From Saccharospirillum sp040881935 (GTDB lineage Bacteria > Pseudomonadota > Gammaproteobacteria > Pseudomonadales > Natronospirillaceae), in NCBI RefSeq assembly GCF_040881935.1, contig NZ_JBBECH010000060.1, positions 27,609 through 91,608 of the forward strand: a stretch of DNA of 64,000 nucleotides. Direction: 5' to 3'. Under the pieces are notes generated by a model. The model was not told the origin of the DNA and searched no databases. It saw only the letters and a program-made list of their open reading frames with translations. Position numbers and translations under genes: made by a program. This document shows positions 1 to 9,384 of this stretch, one piece after another. Every line of letters starts with the position of its first letter. The first letter of the stretch is position 1.

Positions 1-32
1 CCGGCCTTAATAAACGTACGTCTTGATGTCAT
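1..32 (-). CDS. TRAP transporter substrate-binding protein (DctP family), N-terminus only
   Basis: Reading leftwards, an ATG at 32 opens MTSRRTFIKA and runs off the window edge. The SRRTFIK twin-arginine motif indicates Tat export, as in many DctP-type periplasmic solute receptors. A strong Shine-Dalgarno (GAGGG) lies 6-7 bases upstream. It directly follows dctM in the same direction, the usual place for the receptor of a TRAP system. Only ten residues are visible, so the family call rests on context. Confidence 0.6.
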   Translation of the reverse strand, partial: MTSRRTFIKA

Positions 33-84
33 GGTTATTCCCTCTTTCCAGTTGAAGCAGAGGTTGCACCAGTGCAGCCTCCAA

Positions 85-1413
85 TCAGCGGTTGTAAAGG
101 GTCTCGGGTAACCAGAGTGCTATTTGAGGAAAGATCATCACTATGATTAACCCGAGAATCATTACACCCACAAACGGAATTATGGATCGGTAAATGTCAC
201 TCAGCGTTACGTCATCCGGTGCCATGGCACGCATTAAAAACAGATTGTAGCCAAAGGGCGGTGTCATGTAGGCAATCTGACAGGTTATGGTGTAAAGCAC
301 GCCATACCAGATCAAATCGAATTCCAGCATACTGACGATCGGCACGTAGAGCGGTGCCACGATGACCAGCATGGCGGTATCATCCAAAAAAGTACCCATC
401 AGGATGAAACTCAACTGCATCAGGATCAGAATTTCCCAGCGTCCCAGCCCGAGGTTATCCATAAACAGATTGCGCACAAAATCGACGGCTCTCAGGCCGT
501 CGAAGACGGCACCGAAGGCAAGCGCAGCCAGGATAATCCACAGGAACATACAGCTGATGGCGAGTGTATTGCGGCTACAGATTTCCAGAACGCGCCAGCT
601 CATCCGGCCTTTAAAAACTGAAACAGCCGTCGCCGCCAGAGCGCCAATAACCGAGCTTTCTACAAGACGCGTATAACCCATCACAAAGGGCACCATCATC
701 AAGGCGAAAATACCGAGCGGCATCAGGCCAGCCATCAGCAACCGGTATTTTTCGCCTCGACCAATGCTTTGGCGATCTTCATCGGAAATGGGCGGACCCA
801 ATTCCGGGTTCAACTTGCAGCGCAACCAGATATAGATGATAAACAGTGTCGCCAGCAGCAGCCCGGGGAACACACCGGCCAGCCAGAGCTGACCGACCGG
901 CTGGCGAGCAATCATCGCGTACAGCACCATGACGACCGAAGGGGGGACCAGAATACCAAGGCTGGCCCCGGCCTGAATAACGCCAGTAACCATGCGTTTA
1001 TCGTAGGAGCGCTTCAGCAGTTCGGGCAGTGCAATGGTGGCGCCGATGGCCATACCCGCTACCGACAAACCATTCATGGCAGAAATAAGCACCATCAGCA
1101 AAATGGTACCGATGGCCAGGCCTCCCGGTACCGGCCCGAACCAGACATGAAACATGCGATACAGATCATCGGCCAGGCGCGACTCCGACATAACGTAACC
1201 CATGAAAATAAACATGGGCAACGTCAGTAGCGGATACCAGTTCATGACTTTAATGGTTTGGGCAAAGGCGAGGTCATAGCCACCCCGGTCGCCCCACAAA
1301 AAGACCGCGGCGATCACAGCCACGAAGCCAATAACACCAAACATGCGTTGGCCGGTCAGCATCATGATCAGCATGGAACCAAACATCAGCGCGGCAATCA
1401 GATCGTAGGACAT
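85..1413 (-). CDS. dctM: TRAP transporter large permease (DctM family)
   Basis: A 442-residue, very hydrophobic protein of the size and pattern of DctM, the 12-helix subunit that couples sodium entry to uptake of an organic acid delivered by the periplasmic receptor. Visible family features are the N-terminal helices after MSYDLIAALMFG and a GASLGILVPPS segment near residue 195, a hallmark of the DctM fold. I start at ATG 1413 rather than an upstream codon because it gives the normal N-terminus and overlaps the dctQ stop (ATGA), implying translational coupling. The transported substrate cannot be told from sequence. Confidence 0.93.
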   Translation of the reverse strand: MSYDLIAALMFGSMLIMMLTGQRMFGVIGFVAVIAAVFLWGDRGGYDLAFAQTIKVMNWYPLLTLPMFIFMGYVMSESRLADDLYRMFHVWFGPVPGGLAIGTILLMVLISAMNGLSVAGMAIGATIALPELLKRSYDKRMVTGVIQAGASLGILVPPSVVMVLYAMIARQPVGQLWLAGVFPGLLLATLFIIYIWLRCKLNPELGPPISDEDRQSIGRGEKYRLLMAGLMPLGIFALMMVPFVMGYTRLVESSVIGALAATAVSVFKGRMSWRVLEICSRNTLAISCMFLWIILAALAFGAVFDGLRAVDFVRNLFMDNLGLGRWEILILMQLSFILMGTFLDDTAMLVIVAPLYVPIVSMLEFDLIWYGVLYTITCQIAYMTPPFGYNLFLMRAMAPDDVTLSDIYRSIIPFVGVMILGLIIVMIFPQIALWLPETLYNR

Positions 1414-1919
1414 CAGAGCTCCACCTTTCTCAGCCGGGCAATATCGCGGATAAAAAAGGCGGTGCATTGCAGGATCATCAGCACGATGCCCATGACCATG
1501 ACAATTTTTACCGGCGCCATGTAGGGGCGCCACAAACCGCGTCGGCGTTCCGAGTATTCGAGGGCGTAGAGGGTACTTTCAATGCCTCCCCAGAGCAGGA
1601 TACCGAGGTAAATTACCAGCATAAGAATGGTCACCGCATCGACCGCAGCTTTGGTACGATCGGACCAGCGACTGTACAACAGATCCATACGCACGGCCGA
1701 ACCCAGTTGCAGTGCATAGGCACCACCCAGCATGAAATACCCCATTAACAAAAACTGGGCCATTTCATCTGTCCAGATCTGGGGTTGCCAGCCAGCCCGC
1801 GCGATGGCGCCCCACAGCAGGATGCCCATCAGCGCAAACAACGAGACCATGGCCACCCGGCCGACGCCATAATTCAGGCGTTCCACCCAGCGCACATAGA
1901 CAATCAGGAAGCGAGGCAT
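1413..1919 (-). CDS. dctQ: TRAP transporter small permease (DctQ family)
   Basis: A 168-residue protein with four predicted membrane helices (about residues 18-38, 50-70, 90-112 and 133-155), matching DctQ, which pairs with DctM in the inner membrane. WTDEMAQFLL after helix 1 is typical of the family. It is the first gene of a dctQ-dctM-dctP operon. A GGGAG Shine-Dalgarno precedes ATG 1919. The operon is divergent from an RpiR-type regulator gene, which probably controls it. Confidence 0.9.
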   Translation of the reverse strand: MPRFLIVYVRWVERLNYGVGRVAMVSLFALMGILLWGAIARAGWQPQIWTDEMAQFLLMGYFMLGGAYALQLGSAVRMDLLYSRWSDRTKAAVDAVTILMLVIYLGILLWGGIESTLYALEYSERRRGLWRPYMAPVKIVMVMGIVLMILQCTAFFIRDIARLRKVEL

Positions 1920-2085
1920 GACCTAACTCCCGGGTCATAACAGGGTATCGTCTCGATGTGAGCCCGCAGGTACCCGGCTGTGCCGGTCTCGGTACAGGCA
2001 TCGGCGTTCAGCATTAGACTGTCCTTCCCTATACAACAATAAAACCAGTCTCTGACGCTCTCCCCATCTTGTCAATATTTTTTCA

Positions 2086-2109
2086 GATTTGATGTTTCTG
2101 TTACAAATC
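2086..2109. promoter_or_regulatory. Candidate operator between dctQ and the RpiR gene
   Basis: An inverted repeat GATTTG, 12-base spacer, CAAATC lies in AT-rich DNA in the divergent intergenic region. It is about 170 bases upstream of dctQ and about 135 bases upstream of the preferred regulator start. It would suit binding by the neighbouring RpiR protein. Half-sites of only six bases make this tentative. Confidence 0.35.
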
Positions 2110-2242
2110 AAACAAAATGAGTAAACTTCAACCAGGCATCAAGATGCACCGACTTGGGCTGCGCTGGCCAAAGGCGCACTGGTTTGAGACAGTCTGCCGC
2201 CGGGCACGCCCCTTCTTCACCCTGCTTCAGAGACCTGACCGC

Positions 2243-3115
2243 ATGACGCTGCAACCGCACACCATTGAAACCCAACTACGCACTGCCCTGCCCAAGCTGA
2301 CACGGGCTGAACGGCAGGTGGCCACTTACATGCTGGGCAATTTCCCGCTGACGGTGCTTGGCTCGGTGGCTTCAGTGGCCCGGGCGGCCGGGGTGTCCAA
2401 CCCGACGGTCGTGCGTCTGGTGCAAAAACTGGGTTTTGCGGGCTATCCGGATTTTCAGGCGGGGCTGCATGAGGAGCTTAGCGAAACGCTGGCGTCGCCA
2501 CTGACCAAACACGACAAATGGGCCGATGTGTATCCGGGTGCCCATATCCTGAACCACTTTGCCGACAAGTTGGTTGATAATCTGAATGCCACTCTGAGTC
2601 AGATCGACCAAAGCAGCTTTGACGCCACGACCGAACTCCTCTCCGACTCCGGGCGCCGTATTTATACACTGGGTGGGCGTCTAACCCAGACCATTGCAGA
2701 CTATTTCGCAACGGCACTTAAGGTGATGCGGGGTGACGTGGCCATCTTGTCTTCCATGCCCAATACCTGGCCGACCGCCTTGCTGGACATGTGTGATGGC
2801 GACGTACTGGTAGCCTTCGATGTACGCCGCTATGAACCGGCAGTGGTACAACTGGTAGAGCTGGCCCGGGAACAGGGGGTTGAGATCGTGTTGATTACCG
2901 ACCGCTGGGTATCTCCCGCTGCGGCCCATGCACGCTACACCATGCCATGCCATATTGAAGCGCCGTCAGCCTGGGATTCACTGACGCCGCTGATGGCACT
3001 GGTCGAGGCATTATTGGCAGGCGTTCAGGAGCGGCGCTGGGAAGAAACCAGCGCGCGGTTAAAACGAATAGAAGGGTTGTATGAGCGAACTCGGTTATTT
3101 AAACGACCGCGTTAG
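2243..3115 (+). CDS. RpiR/MurR-family transcriptional regulator
   Basis: RpiR-family proteins join an N-terminal HTH domain to a C-terminal SIS sugar-phosphate-binding domain. Here the HTH covers about residues 10-80 (LTRAERQVATYML, then VSNPTVVRLVQKLGF as recognition helix) and the SIS-like domain about residues 110-255. I prefer ATG 2243, about 15 residues before the HTH. The frame is open back to an ATG at 2117, but those 42 residues are not family-like. It is divergent from the TRAP operon, its likely target. Its 3' end overlaps the convergent RIO kinase gene by four bases. A second regulator of similar architecture lies at 45.5 kb. Confidence 0.87.
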   Translation: MTLQPHTIETQLRTALPKLTRAERQVATYMLGNFPLTVLGSVASVARAAGVSNPTVVRLVQKLGFAGYPDFQAGLHEELSETLASPLTKHDKWADVYPGAHILNHFADKLVDNLNATLSQIDQSSFDATTELLSDSGRRIYTLGGRLTQTIADYFATALKVMRGDVAILSSMPNTWPTALLDMCDGDVLVAFDVRRYEPAVVQLVELAREQGVEIVLITDRWVSPAAAHARYTMPCHIEAPSAWDSLTPLMALVEALLAGVQERRWEETSARLKRIEGLYERTRLFKRPR

Positions 3116-3969
3116 TCATCCAGATCCTCGGCATTCTCCCAGCCCTTGCGTTCTTCCTCTTCGGCCAGAATTGAGGCAATTTCACCCAATACGCCATCAA
3201 CGTCGGCGACTGTTTCATCGATGTCAAAGTGACCGGTTAATTCCGTCTCTTCGCTCAGTTCCCCCGCCTCATACAACGCCCATAGTTCTTCGGCGTAGTG
3301 AGTCTGATTCAGTTCAGGGGCAAACTGACCATAATAGCGGGTCATGTTATCGACATCGCGTTTCAGCATGCTCTGCGCGTTGTTGTTGGCAGCCGCGTCA
3401 ACGGCTTGCGGTAAATCGATAATGACCGGGCCGTAGGCGTCGACCAGCACATTGAATTCAGACAAGTCGCCGTGAATCAGACCTTCGTTCAACATCAGTT
3501 TGACGTAGTCCATCATGGTGGCGTGATCTTCCCGTGCCTGTTCGGGCGTCAGCACAACTTCATCCAGCCGTGGGGCTACATTGCCGTCATCATCAGTCAC
3601 CAGTTCCATGATCATAACGCCGTCGATGCAGCCAAACGGTTCCGGTACCCGAACGCCCGCACCGGCAAGCCGGTACAAAGCATCCACCTCAGCATTTTGC
3701 CAGGTTTCTTCCTGTTGCTTGCGCCCAAAGCGGGAGCCTTTTTCCATGGCACGGGCACGACGGGTGCTGCGAACCTTGCGACCTTCGGTGTAGGTGGCTG
3801 CCTGTTTAAAGCTGCGCTTTTTCGCGTCTTTATAGACTTTGGCACACCGAACCTCATCGCCACACCGAACAACAAACACGGCGGCTTCCTTGCCACTCAT
3901 CAACGCACTGAGCACTTCATCTATAACGCCATCCTCAATCAGAGGTTGCAGGCGTGCGGGGGCTTTCAT
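3112..3969 (-). CDS. RIO-type serine/threonine protein kinase
   Basis: A 285-residue protein with the RIO1 kinase fold: a SGKEAAVFVV nucleotide loop near residue 25, catalytic loop HGDLSEFNVLV near residue 167 and metal-binding segment IIDLPQAVD near residue 184. Bacterial RIO kinases are short single-domain proteins of this size and their targets are poorly known. The C-terminus is strongly acidic (EEEERKGWENAEDLDD). The gene stands alone between a convergent regulator gene and a downstream-reading flavoprotein gene. A weak Shine-Dalgarno (GAGG) sits 10-11 bases before ATG 3969. Confidence 0.88.
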   Translation of the reverse strand: MKAPARLQPLIEDGVIDEVLSALMSGKEAAVFVVRCGDEVRCAKVYKDAKKRSFKQAATYTEGRKVRSTRRARAMEKGSRFGRKQQEETWQNAEVDALYRLAGAGVRVPEPFGCIDGVMIMELVTDDDGNVAPRLDEVVLTPEQAREDHATMMDYVKLMLNEGLIHGDLSEFNVLVDAYGPVIIDLPQAVDAAANNNAQSMLKRDVDNMTRYYGQFAPELNQTHYAEELWALYEAGELSEETELTGHFDIDETVADVDGVLGEIASILAEEEERKGWENAEDLDD

Positions 3970-4036
3970 TCAGTTATGTTCCTCTTCCAATCCTGTATGG
4001 TTGTTTCTATGTGCGGAGCTTGCGCGATCTGTGCAT

Positions 4037-5242
4037 TCAAAGATGCTGCGCCGCGCAATGACCGCTGGCCCAGGCCCACTGAAAATTGTAGCCGCCCAGC
4101 CAGCCGGTGACGTCCAGAACCTCACCAATAAAGTAGAGCCCCGGAACTGACTTCGCCTCAAAGGTTTTTGACGATACGTCATCAGTACTGACGCCACCCC
4201 GGGTGACTTCAGCTGTCCGGTAACCCTCTGTACCGGCGGGGACCAGAGACCAGCGATGCAATACCTGGCCCAGCGCTTCGGTATCAGCTTTGCTTAAATT
4301 CGCCAACGCGGTGCTACCCAGGGCGCTGACCGCCGGATGATGGTCCAGCCAGGCCTGCACAAACCGCTTGGGCAACATCTGCGCCAGGGCGTTTTTGAGT
4401 TCCCCTTTGCGGCCCTCGTTGCGCCATTGTGCCAGACAATCAGCAATGGACACGTCTGGCAAAAAGTCGATTTCGATCGGTTCGCCCGGCATCCAATAAT
4501 TGGAGATCTGCAACATGGCGGGTCCGCTGAGGCCTTTATGGGTAAAGAGCATCGCCTCACGAAACCGGCTATCGCCACAGGAGACGCTGACCGGTAAAGC
4601 CACCCCGGCCAGAGATTGGGCCAGCGCCAATAGCTCACCAGACAGCGTAAAGGGCACCAGAGACGCATCCCGGCGCACGACCTTCAGACCAAATTGCTCG
4701 GCAATCTGATAGCCAAAGCCAGTTGCTCCCATGGTGGGAATCGACAGACCTCCGGTTGCTACCACCAAAGAAGGCGACGCGACCAGCCCCTCGGAGGTCA
4801 TCAATTGATACCGGGAGTCCGGTTTTTCAGCCTGGTAATCAATTGACTCAACCTGGCACTGGGTGCGAATCTCAACGCCAGCCGCTTCGCACTCGGCCAG
4901 TAGAATAGCCAGAATATCCTTTGAAGACCGGTCACAGAACAATTGCCCCAGCGTCTTCTCATGAAACGACAGATCGTATTTTTGCACCAGTGACAAAAAA
5001 TCGTAGGGCGTGTAACGCTTCAGCGCCGATACGCAAAAATGCGGATTGTGCGAGATAAAATGAGAGGGTTCCACCTGATAATTGGTGAAATTGCACCGGC
5101 CACCACCGGACATCAGAATTTTCTTGCCAACCTTCTTGGTATGCTCAAGCACCAGCATACGTTTACCCCGATGACCCGCTACAGCGGCGCACATCAGGCC
5201 GGCGGCTCCGCCACCGATGATAACTCCATCGTACTGCTGCAT
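4037..5242 (-). CDS. HI0933/YhiN-family FAD-dependent flavoprotein
   Basis: A 401-residue protein of the HI0933-like family of putative NAD(P)/FAD oxidoreductases. The N-terminal dinucleotide-binding motif is GGGAAGLMCA (residues 8-17). The family signature GKKILMSGGGRCNFTN is at about residues 39-54, and a C-terminal FAD contact FIGEVLDVTGWLGGYN near residue 370. Family members are around 390-410 residues, so it is full length. The reaction is unknown for the family. Start ATG 5242 gives the normal N-terminus. Confidence 0.9.
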   Translation of the reverse strand: MQQYDGVIIGGGAAGLMCAAVAGHRGKRMLVLEHTKKVGKKILMSGGGRCNFTNYQVEPSHFISHNPHFCVSALKRYTPYDFLSLVQKYDLSFHEKTLGQLFCDRSSKDILAILLAECEAAGVEIRTQCQVESIDYQAEKPDSRYQLMTSEGLVASPSLVVATGGLSIPTMGATGFGYQIAEQFGLKVVRRDASLVPFTLSGELLALAQSLAGVALPVSVSCGDSRFREAMLFTHKGLSGPAMLQISNYWMPGEPIEIDFLPDVSIADCLAQWRNEGRKGELKNALAQMLPKRFVQAWLDHHPAVSALGSTALANLSKADTEALGQVLHRWSLVPAGTEGYRTAEVTRGGVSTDDVSSKTFEAKSVPGLYFIGEVLDVTGWLGGYNFQWAWASGHCAAQHL

Positions 5243-5293
5243 ATCAGATCTGAGATTCCCTTAGGGCCTGAACTTTGGTTGAGCCCGAGTGTA

Positions 5294-5452
5294 TCACAGC
5301 CCCGTACCCGGCGATGCGGTAGCAACTACTACCCACTGGTCCCGTCCGCCACCCTTGGCACCATAGAGGGCGTCATCGAATCAGGCTGTTCAGCGATTGG
5401 GGTGGTCGATGTCATCAAGCATCACTCTGGGCATTGCCAACTGCGGGGACAA
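5294..5452 (-). pseudogene. Remnant of a GGDEF (diguanylate cyclase) gene
   Basis: In one minus-strand frame this stretch encodes VMLDDIDHPNR, then two stops within five codons, then FDDALYGAKGGGRDQWVVV and a final stop at 5294. The first piece resembles the start of a GGDEF domain (LMLDIDHFK). The second closely resembles its end (ADDALYxAKxxGRN). The roughly 100-residue core with the GGDEF loop is missing. I read it as an internally deleted, decayed cyclase gene. The C-terminal match is strong and the N-terminal one moderate. Confidence 0.6.
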
Positions 5453-5518
5453 ACGGTGTTAACAGTATGATCGTTTACTGAGCCGCTCGCAAAACCAATT
5501 ACCCTAATCGCTGGGGCC

Positions 5519-5932
5519 TCAGGGCTCAACTTTGCCGCGCATGGCCTTGGTTTTACCGCGTTGAACCTTGTTTTCAACCCGTCGACGTTGCGACCCTTTG
5601 GTTGGCTTGGTTGGCCTTCTTGCCTTGTCCTGTTTCACTGCATTGCGAATCAACTCTGCCAGTCGTTGCAATGCATCTTCCTTGTTCTTTTCAAAGGTGC
5701 GGAAGCGCTGTGCCTTAATAACGATAACGCCTTCCCGGGTAATACGACGGTCCGACAACGCCAGCAGACGTTCTTTATAGAAGTCGGGCAAAGCGGTTTT
5801 GGGCACATCACAGCGCAAATGCACGGCTGAGGCGACCTTATTGACGTTCTGACCACCGGCACCCTGAGCCCGAATCTGGATGATCTCAATTTCCCAGTCG
5901 GCCAGTGACACGGCATTGGATAGTTGCAGCAT
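5519..5932 (-). CDS. arfB: Alternative ribosome-rescue factor ArfB (peptidyl-tRNA hydrolase)
   Basis: ArfB (YaeJ) enters stalled ribosomes without a codon in the A site and hydrolyses the peptidyl-tRNA. The catalytic loop GAGGQNVNK is present near residue 25. The basic C-terminal tail (KARRPTKPTKGSQRRRVENK and on), which threads into the mRNA tunnel, is intact. From ATG 5932 the protein has 137 residues, close to the E. coli length; an AAGG precedes it. The frame is open upstream but those residues overlap a LysR remnant. It stands between two gene remnants, so its surroundings appear to have decayed while it survived. Confidence 0.92.
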   Translation of the reverse strand: MLQLSNAVSLADWEIEIIQIRAQGAGGQNVNKVASAVHLRCDVPKTALPDFYKERLLALSDRRITREGVIVIKAQRFRTFEKNKEDALQRLAELIRNAVKQDKARRPTKPTKGSQRRRVENKVQRGKTKAMRGKVEP

Positions 5933-6020
5933 AGTTGCCTTGAATTGAATAACAGATCGACCGGTGCGATCAAACCACAGGGGTACCGTGCCCGGCAACC
6001 CCAACCCGAACGCCATCCAC

Positions 6021-6119
6021 TCAGCTATGCAGCAGCGGTACTTCGGTCACCAGAAAATCGACAGCGGCGCGTATATGAGGAATCGGATAACGGGGTTTTC
6101 TGGTACTATCTAACCGTGT
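6021..6119 (-). pseudogene. Remnant of a LysR-family regulator (C-terminal end)
   Basis: Directly after the prpE stop, the minus strand encodes about 32 residues including RKPRYPIPHIRAAVDFL followed by VTEVPLLHS and a stop. This matches the typical last helix of LysR-type regulators (PxxPKVRAFIDFL near the C-terminus). There is no start codon with a ribosome site and an in-frame stop lies just upstream. No other LysR sequence is nearby, so only the 3' end of the gene is left. Confidence 0.55.
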
Positions 6120-6126
6120 TCATCCG

Positions 6127-8022
6127 TCAATCACTCAGACGTTCGCGAATCTCATCCAGAATGGCCGGGTCGTCGATGGTCGAGGGAACCTGCAATTCTT
6201 CGCCATTAACCATCTGGCGCAGGGTTTTGCGCAGTATTTTACCGGAACGGGTCTTCGGTAACCGATCGACAACCAGCGACTGATTAAAACAGGCTAAGGC
6301 GCCGATCTGCTGTCGTACCGAAGCGACCAGCTCCGCCTTTAAGGCGTCTTCATCGCCCACGAAGCCGTCTTTCAGTACTACCATGGCAAGCGGCAACTCG
6401 CCTTTCAATTCATCGTGAACGCCAAAGACAGCGCATTCGGCAACGGCCGGGTGAGCCGCAACAATCTCCTCCATCTCGCCGGTAGAAAGCCGGTGACCGG
6501 CTACGTTGATCACATCATCCAGGCGGCCCATCACGAAAAGGTACCCGCCCTCATCCCGGTAGCCGCCGTCGCCAGACAAATAGTACCCCGGATATTGCGC
6601 CAGATAGCCCGACCTGAAACGGTCGCTGTCGCGCCAGATAGTCGGCAGACACCCCGGCGGCATCGGTAACCGTATGGCGACCGCACCCTGCTGGTTGACA
6701 TCACAGGGTTCTCCGTAGGCATCCAGTATCTCGACCTGAAAGCCCGGTGTCGGCAACGTCGCCGAACCGGCCTTGACCGGCATCTGCTCTATACCCACCG
6801 GGTTACAGGCAATGGCCCAGCCGGTCTCTGTTTGCCACCAGTGATCGAGCACCGGTAACCCGGTCTTTTCGACCAGCCAGTCGTAGGTCGGCGGGTCGAG
6901 GCGCTCTCCGGCCAGAAACAGTTTTTGCAAACTCGACGTATCGTATTGGGCCATCAGGGCGGCGTCGGGATCTTCTTTTCTGACCGCCCGAAACGCAGTA
7001 GGCGCGGTAAAGAGCGCCGCCACTTTATGGTCGGCGACCATCCGCCAGAACGCACCGGCATCCGGCGTTTTAACCGGCTTACCCTCATACAGTACCGTGG
7101 TGCAGCCAAAGATCAGCGGGGCGTAGACAATGTAGGAATGTCCGACCACCCAGCCGACGTCAGAAGCGGCCCAGAAAACCTCGCCAGGGCTCATGCCATA
7201 GACGACTTCCATGCTGTAATGCATGGCCACCGCATGGCCACCGTTATCGCGCACCACGCCCTTGGGCTTGCCCGTGGTGCCCGAGGTATACAGCACATAA
7301 AGCGGGTCAGTCGCCTTTACCGCAACCGGATCCGCGGGTTCAGCCATCGTCAGTGCTTCGTCCCAGTCCAGATCCCGCCCGGTCTGCATTGATGCGACCA
7401 CCTGCGGCCGTTGCAGAATCAGCGTCGAAGCGGGTTTGTGACGAGCCTCGTTCAGTGCAGCATCCAGAATAGGCTTGTATTCGATGACCCGGTTGACTTC
7501 GATGCCACAAGACGCCGAAATCACCACCGTCGGCTCGGCATCATCAATACGCACCGCCAGTTCATGGGCGGCAAACCCACCGAACACGACCGAATGCACA
7601 GCCCCGAGGCGGGCACAGGCCAACATGGCCATGACAGTTTCCGGCACCATGGGCATGTAAATCACGACCCGGTCACCCTTGCCCACACCCAAGCCCCGCA
7701 ACACACCGGCAACCCGCGCGGTCGCATCCCGCAATTCAAGGTAGGTAAAGCGTTTCACGGTTGCGGTGACCGGCGAATCATAAACCAGCGCCACCTGCTC
7801 GCCCCGGCCAGCATCAATCTGTGCATCCAATGCCAGATAGGCGGTATTGAGCTCACCATCGGCAAACCAGCGATACAGCCCTTCCTGATCAAGGCTGGCT
7901 CCCTGAGTCGGAGCCTTGTACCAGTCGATGCGTTTGCTTTGCGCCAGCCAAAAAGCATCCGGGTCGTTCACACTGGCCTGATATTCAGAAAAATAATCGA
8001 GAACAGCGGGCGTCTGGGTCAT
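6127..8022 (-). CDS. prpE: Propionyl-CoA synthetase (PrpE-like acyl-CoA synthetase)
   Basis: A 631-residue AMP-forming acyl-CoA ligase activating a short acid, most likely propionate, to its CoA thioester. The P-loop YTSGTTGKPKGVVRDNGGHA (about residues 245-265) carries the RDNGGHA continuation I associate with PrpE rather than Acs. Other motifs are WWQTETGWA near 400, YLSGDGGYRDEGGY near 480 and the C-terminal catalytic lysine region RLPKTRSGKILRK near 590. No prp methylcitrate genes are adjacent. Acetyl-CoA synthetase activity cannot be excluded. Confidence 0.85.
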   Translation of the reverse strand: MTQTPAVLDYFSEYQASVNDPDAFWLAQSKRIDWYKAPTQGASLDQEGLYRWFADGELNTAYLALDAQIDAGRGEQVALVYDSPVTATVKRFTYLELRDATARVAGVLRGLGVGKGDRVVIYMPMVPETVMAMLACARLGAVHSVVFGGFAAHELAVRIDDAEPTVVISASCGIEVNRVIEYKPILDAALNEARHKPASTLILQRPQVVASMQTGRDLDWDEALTMAEPADPVAVKATDPLYVLYTSGTTGKPKGVVRDNGGHAVAMHYSMEVVYGMSPGEVFWAASDVGWVVGHSYIVYAPLIFGCTTVLYEGKPVKTPDAGAFWRMVADHKVAALFTAPTAFRAVRKEDPDAALMAQYDTSSLQKLFLAGERLDPPTYDWLVEKTGLPVLDHWWQTETGWAIACNPVGIEQMPVKAGSATLPTPGFQVEILDAYGEPCDVNQQGAVAIRLPMPPGCLPTIWRDSDRFRSGYLAQYPGYYLSGDGGYRDEGGYLFVMGRLDDVINVAGHRLSTGEMEEIVAAHPAVAECAVFGVHDELKGELPLAMVVLKDGFVGDEDALKAELVASVRQQIGALACFNQSLVVDRLPKTRSGKILRKTLRQMVNGEELQVPSTIDDPAILDEIRERLSD

Positions 8023-8231
8023 AGGTTCACCATTGTTGTTGGCGTACGTTCCGTGTGCGTTGCCAGGAAGCCGTGCCAGCAGCCAGCACTAATCGCGTTC
8101 ATAGCTTCAACACTTTGATAAAAACTATGCGCCGAATGACCCTCGGATCCCATTAGACATTGGGCGTAAAACGATCAGAGTTAGACTCGGTCGGAATCTG
8201 GAAAAAATGACGTTGGAAAAGGTGAAGGGTA

Positions 8232-9155
8232 TTACTGTTTTGAAGCTCTATTTTGTTGTTGCTGGCTGCAGCCATATACCATCAGCCCCAGAGTACAGAG
8301 CGCGATGGCGCCCCATTGCAAGGTATCGGGCCATTCGTTCAGAACGGGGATGGCCAGCAAAGCAGCACTGGCGGGCACAAAGGCCATAAACAGCGAACTG
8401 GTCATCGAGCCCAGCTCGCGAATCACGAAGCCGAGCAGAAATAACGCCAGTACACTGACGATGATACCCTGGTAAACCACTTGCAGCAGTACATCGTTCA
8501 GGGGCGCTTCCGGTAAAACATGCGGCATCAGCCACCAGATGGGAATAAACATCAAACCGTTGATCCAGGGCACCCAGACCAGAATATCGCGGGTGCTGAC
8601 TTGCCAGGCTTTTATGGCCGTCATGTAGATCGACATCATCCAGGCGGCAGAAAACAACAGCAGCAGGCCTGCCACAGGAACCGAATGATGCACCAGTGTT
8701 GGCCCTACCATCAGTCCATTGGCAACGACTACCAGAGCAACGCCCACCCAGGCACCTGCTCGAAAGCGTTGTTTCAATAACACGATCGCCAACAATCCAC
8801 TGATCACCGGCAGACTGCCATTGACCAGCACACCCGCCTGAGCCGCCGGGCTCAGTTGCAGACCGTAAAAACTGAGCAGGGTATAGGGAAAGCCACAACC
8901 CAGGGCGACGACCAGCGCCCGGCCCCACTGCGCACTCCGCCAGGGGTAGGTCAGTGCCCAGGGCAGCGTGCACAGTGCCGCGGTGACGTAGCGTAATAAG
9001 GTGATGTCAGCCGGGGTCAGCACGGTTTGCACGCCCAGCCGCGACAACACCAGCCAGCCAGACCAGATGGCAATGACGGCCAAACCACCGAGCAGAGCCA
9101 GGCCAGTTTTGGGCGTTGACGGGGTGATTGTGAATGCAGTGCTGGAAGTCGACAT
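8232..9155 (-). CDS. EamA/DMT-family membrane transporter
   Basis: A 307-residue protein with about ten hydrophobic segments arranged as two EamA repeats. The first begins LALLGGLAVIAIWSGWLVLSR near residue 18 and the second near residue 160. Such DMT-superfamily carriers export amino acids or metabolites, but the substrate cannot be assigned. It is divergent from the Bcr/CflA gene across a 229-base gap. No strong Shine-Dalgarno precedes ATG 9155. Confidence 0.8.
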   Translation of the reverse strand: MSTSSTAFTITPSTPKTGLALLGGLAVIAIWSGWLVLSRLGVQTVLTPADITLLRYVTAALCTLPWALTYPWRSAQWGRALVVALGCGFPYTLLSFYGLQLSPAAQAGVLVNGSLPVISGLLAIVLLKQRFRAGAWVGVALVVVANGLMVGPTLVHHSVPVAGLLLLFSAAWMMSIYMTAIKAWQVSTRDILVWVPWINGLMFIPIWWLMPHVLPEAPLNDVLLQVVYQGIIVSVLALFLLGFVIRELGSMTSSLFMAFVPASAALLAIPVLNEWPDTLQWGAIALCTLGLMVYGCSQQQQNRASKQ

Positions 9156-9384
9156 TCGAGTTCGTCTTAACCGTGTTTGAGTGAGCTGGAGATTAACGGT
9201 TCCCGCCCGGGTCCGCCAGTCTACCCTCCTTCTCTACCTTAGAATGTAGCCCGATCTGAACACTGCGACCCGATTTGGTTACCTTTGGAACCCGGCGCTG
9301 GCCCGCCAAATTCTGTATGATCGGTCATCTTTTGCAGGTAACTCCCAAACGACCCTGCAGTACGACCCCAACTAACAGGTTCGC

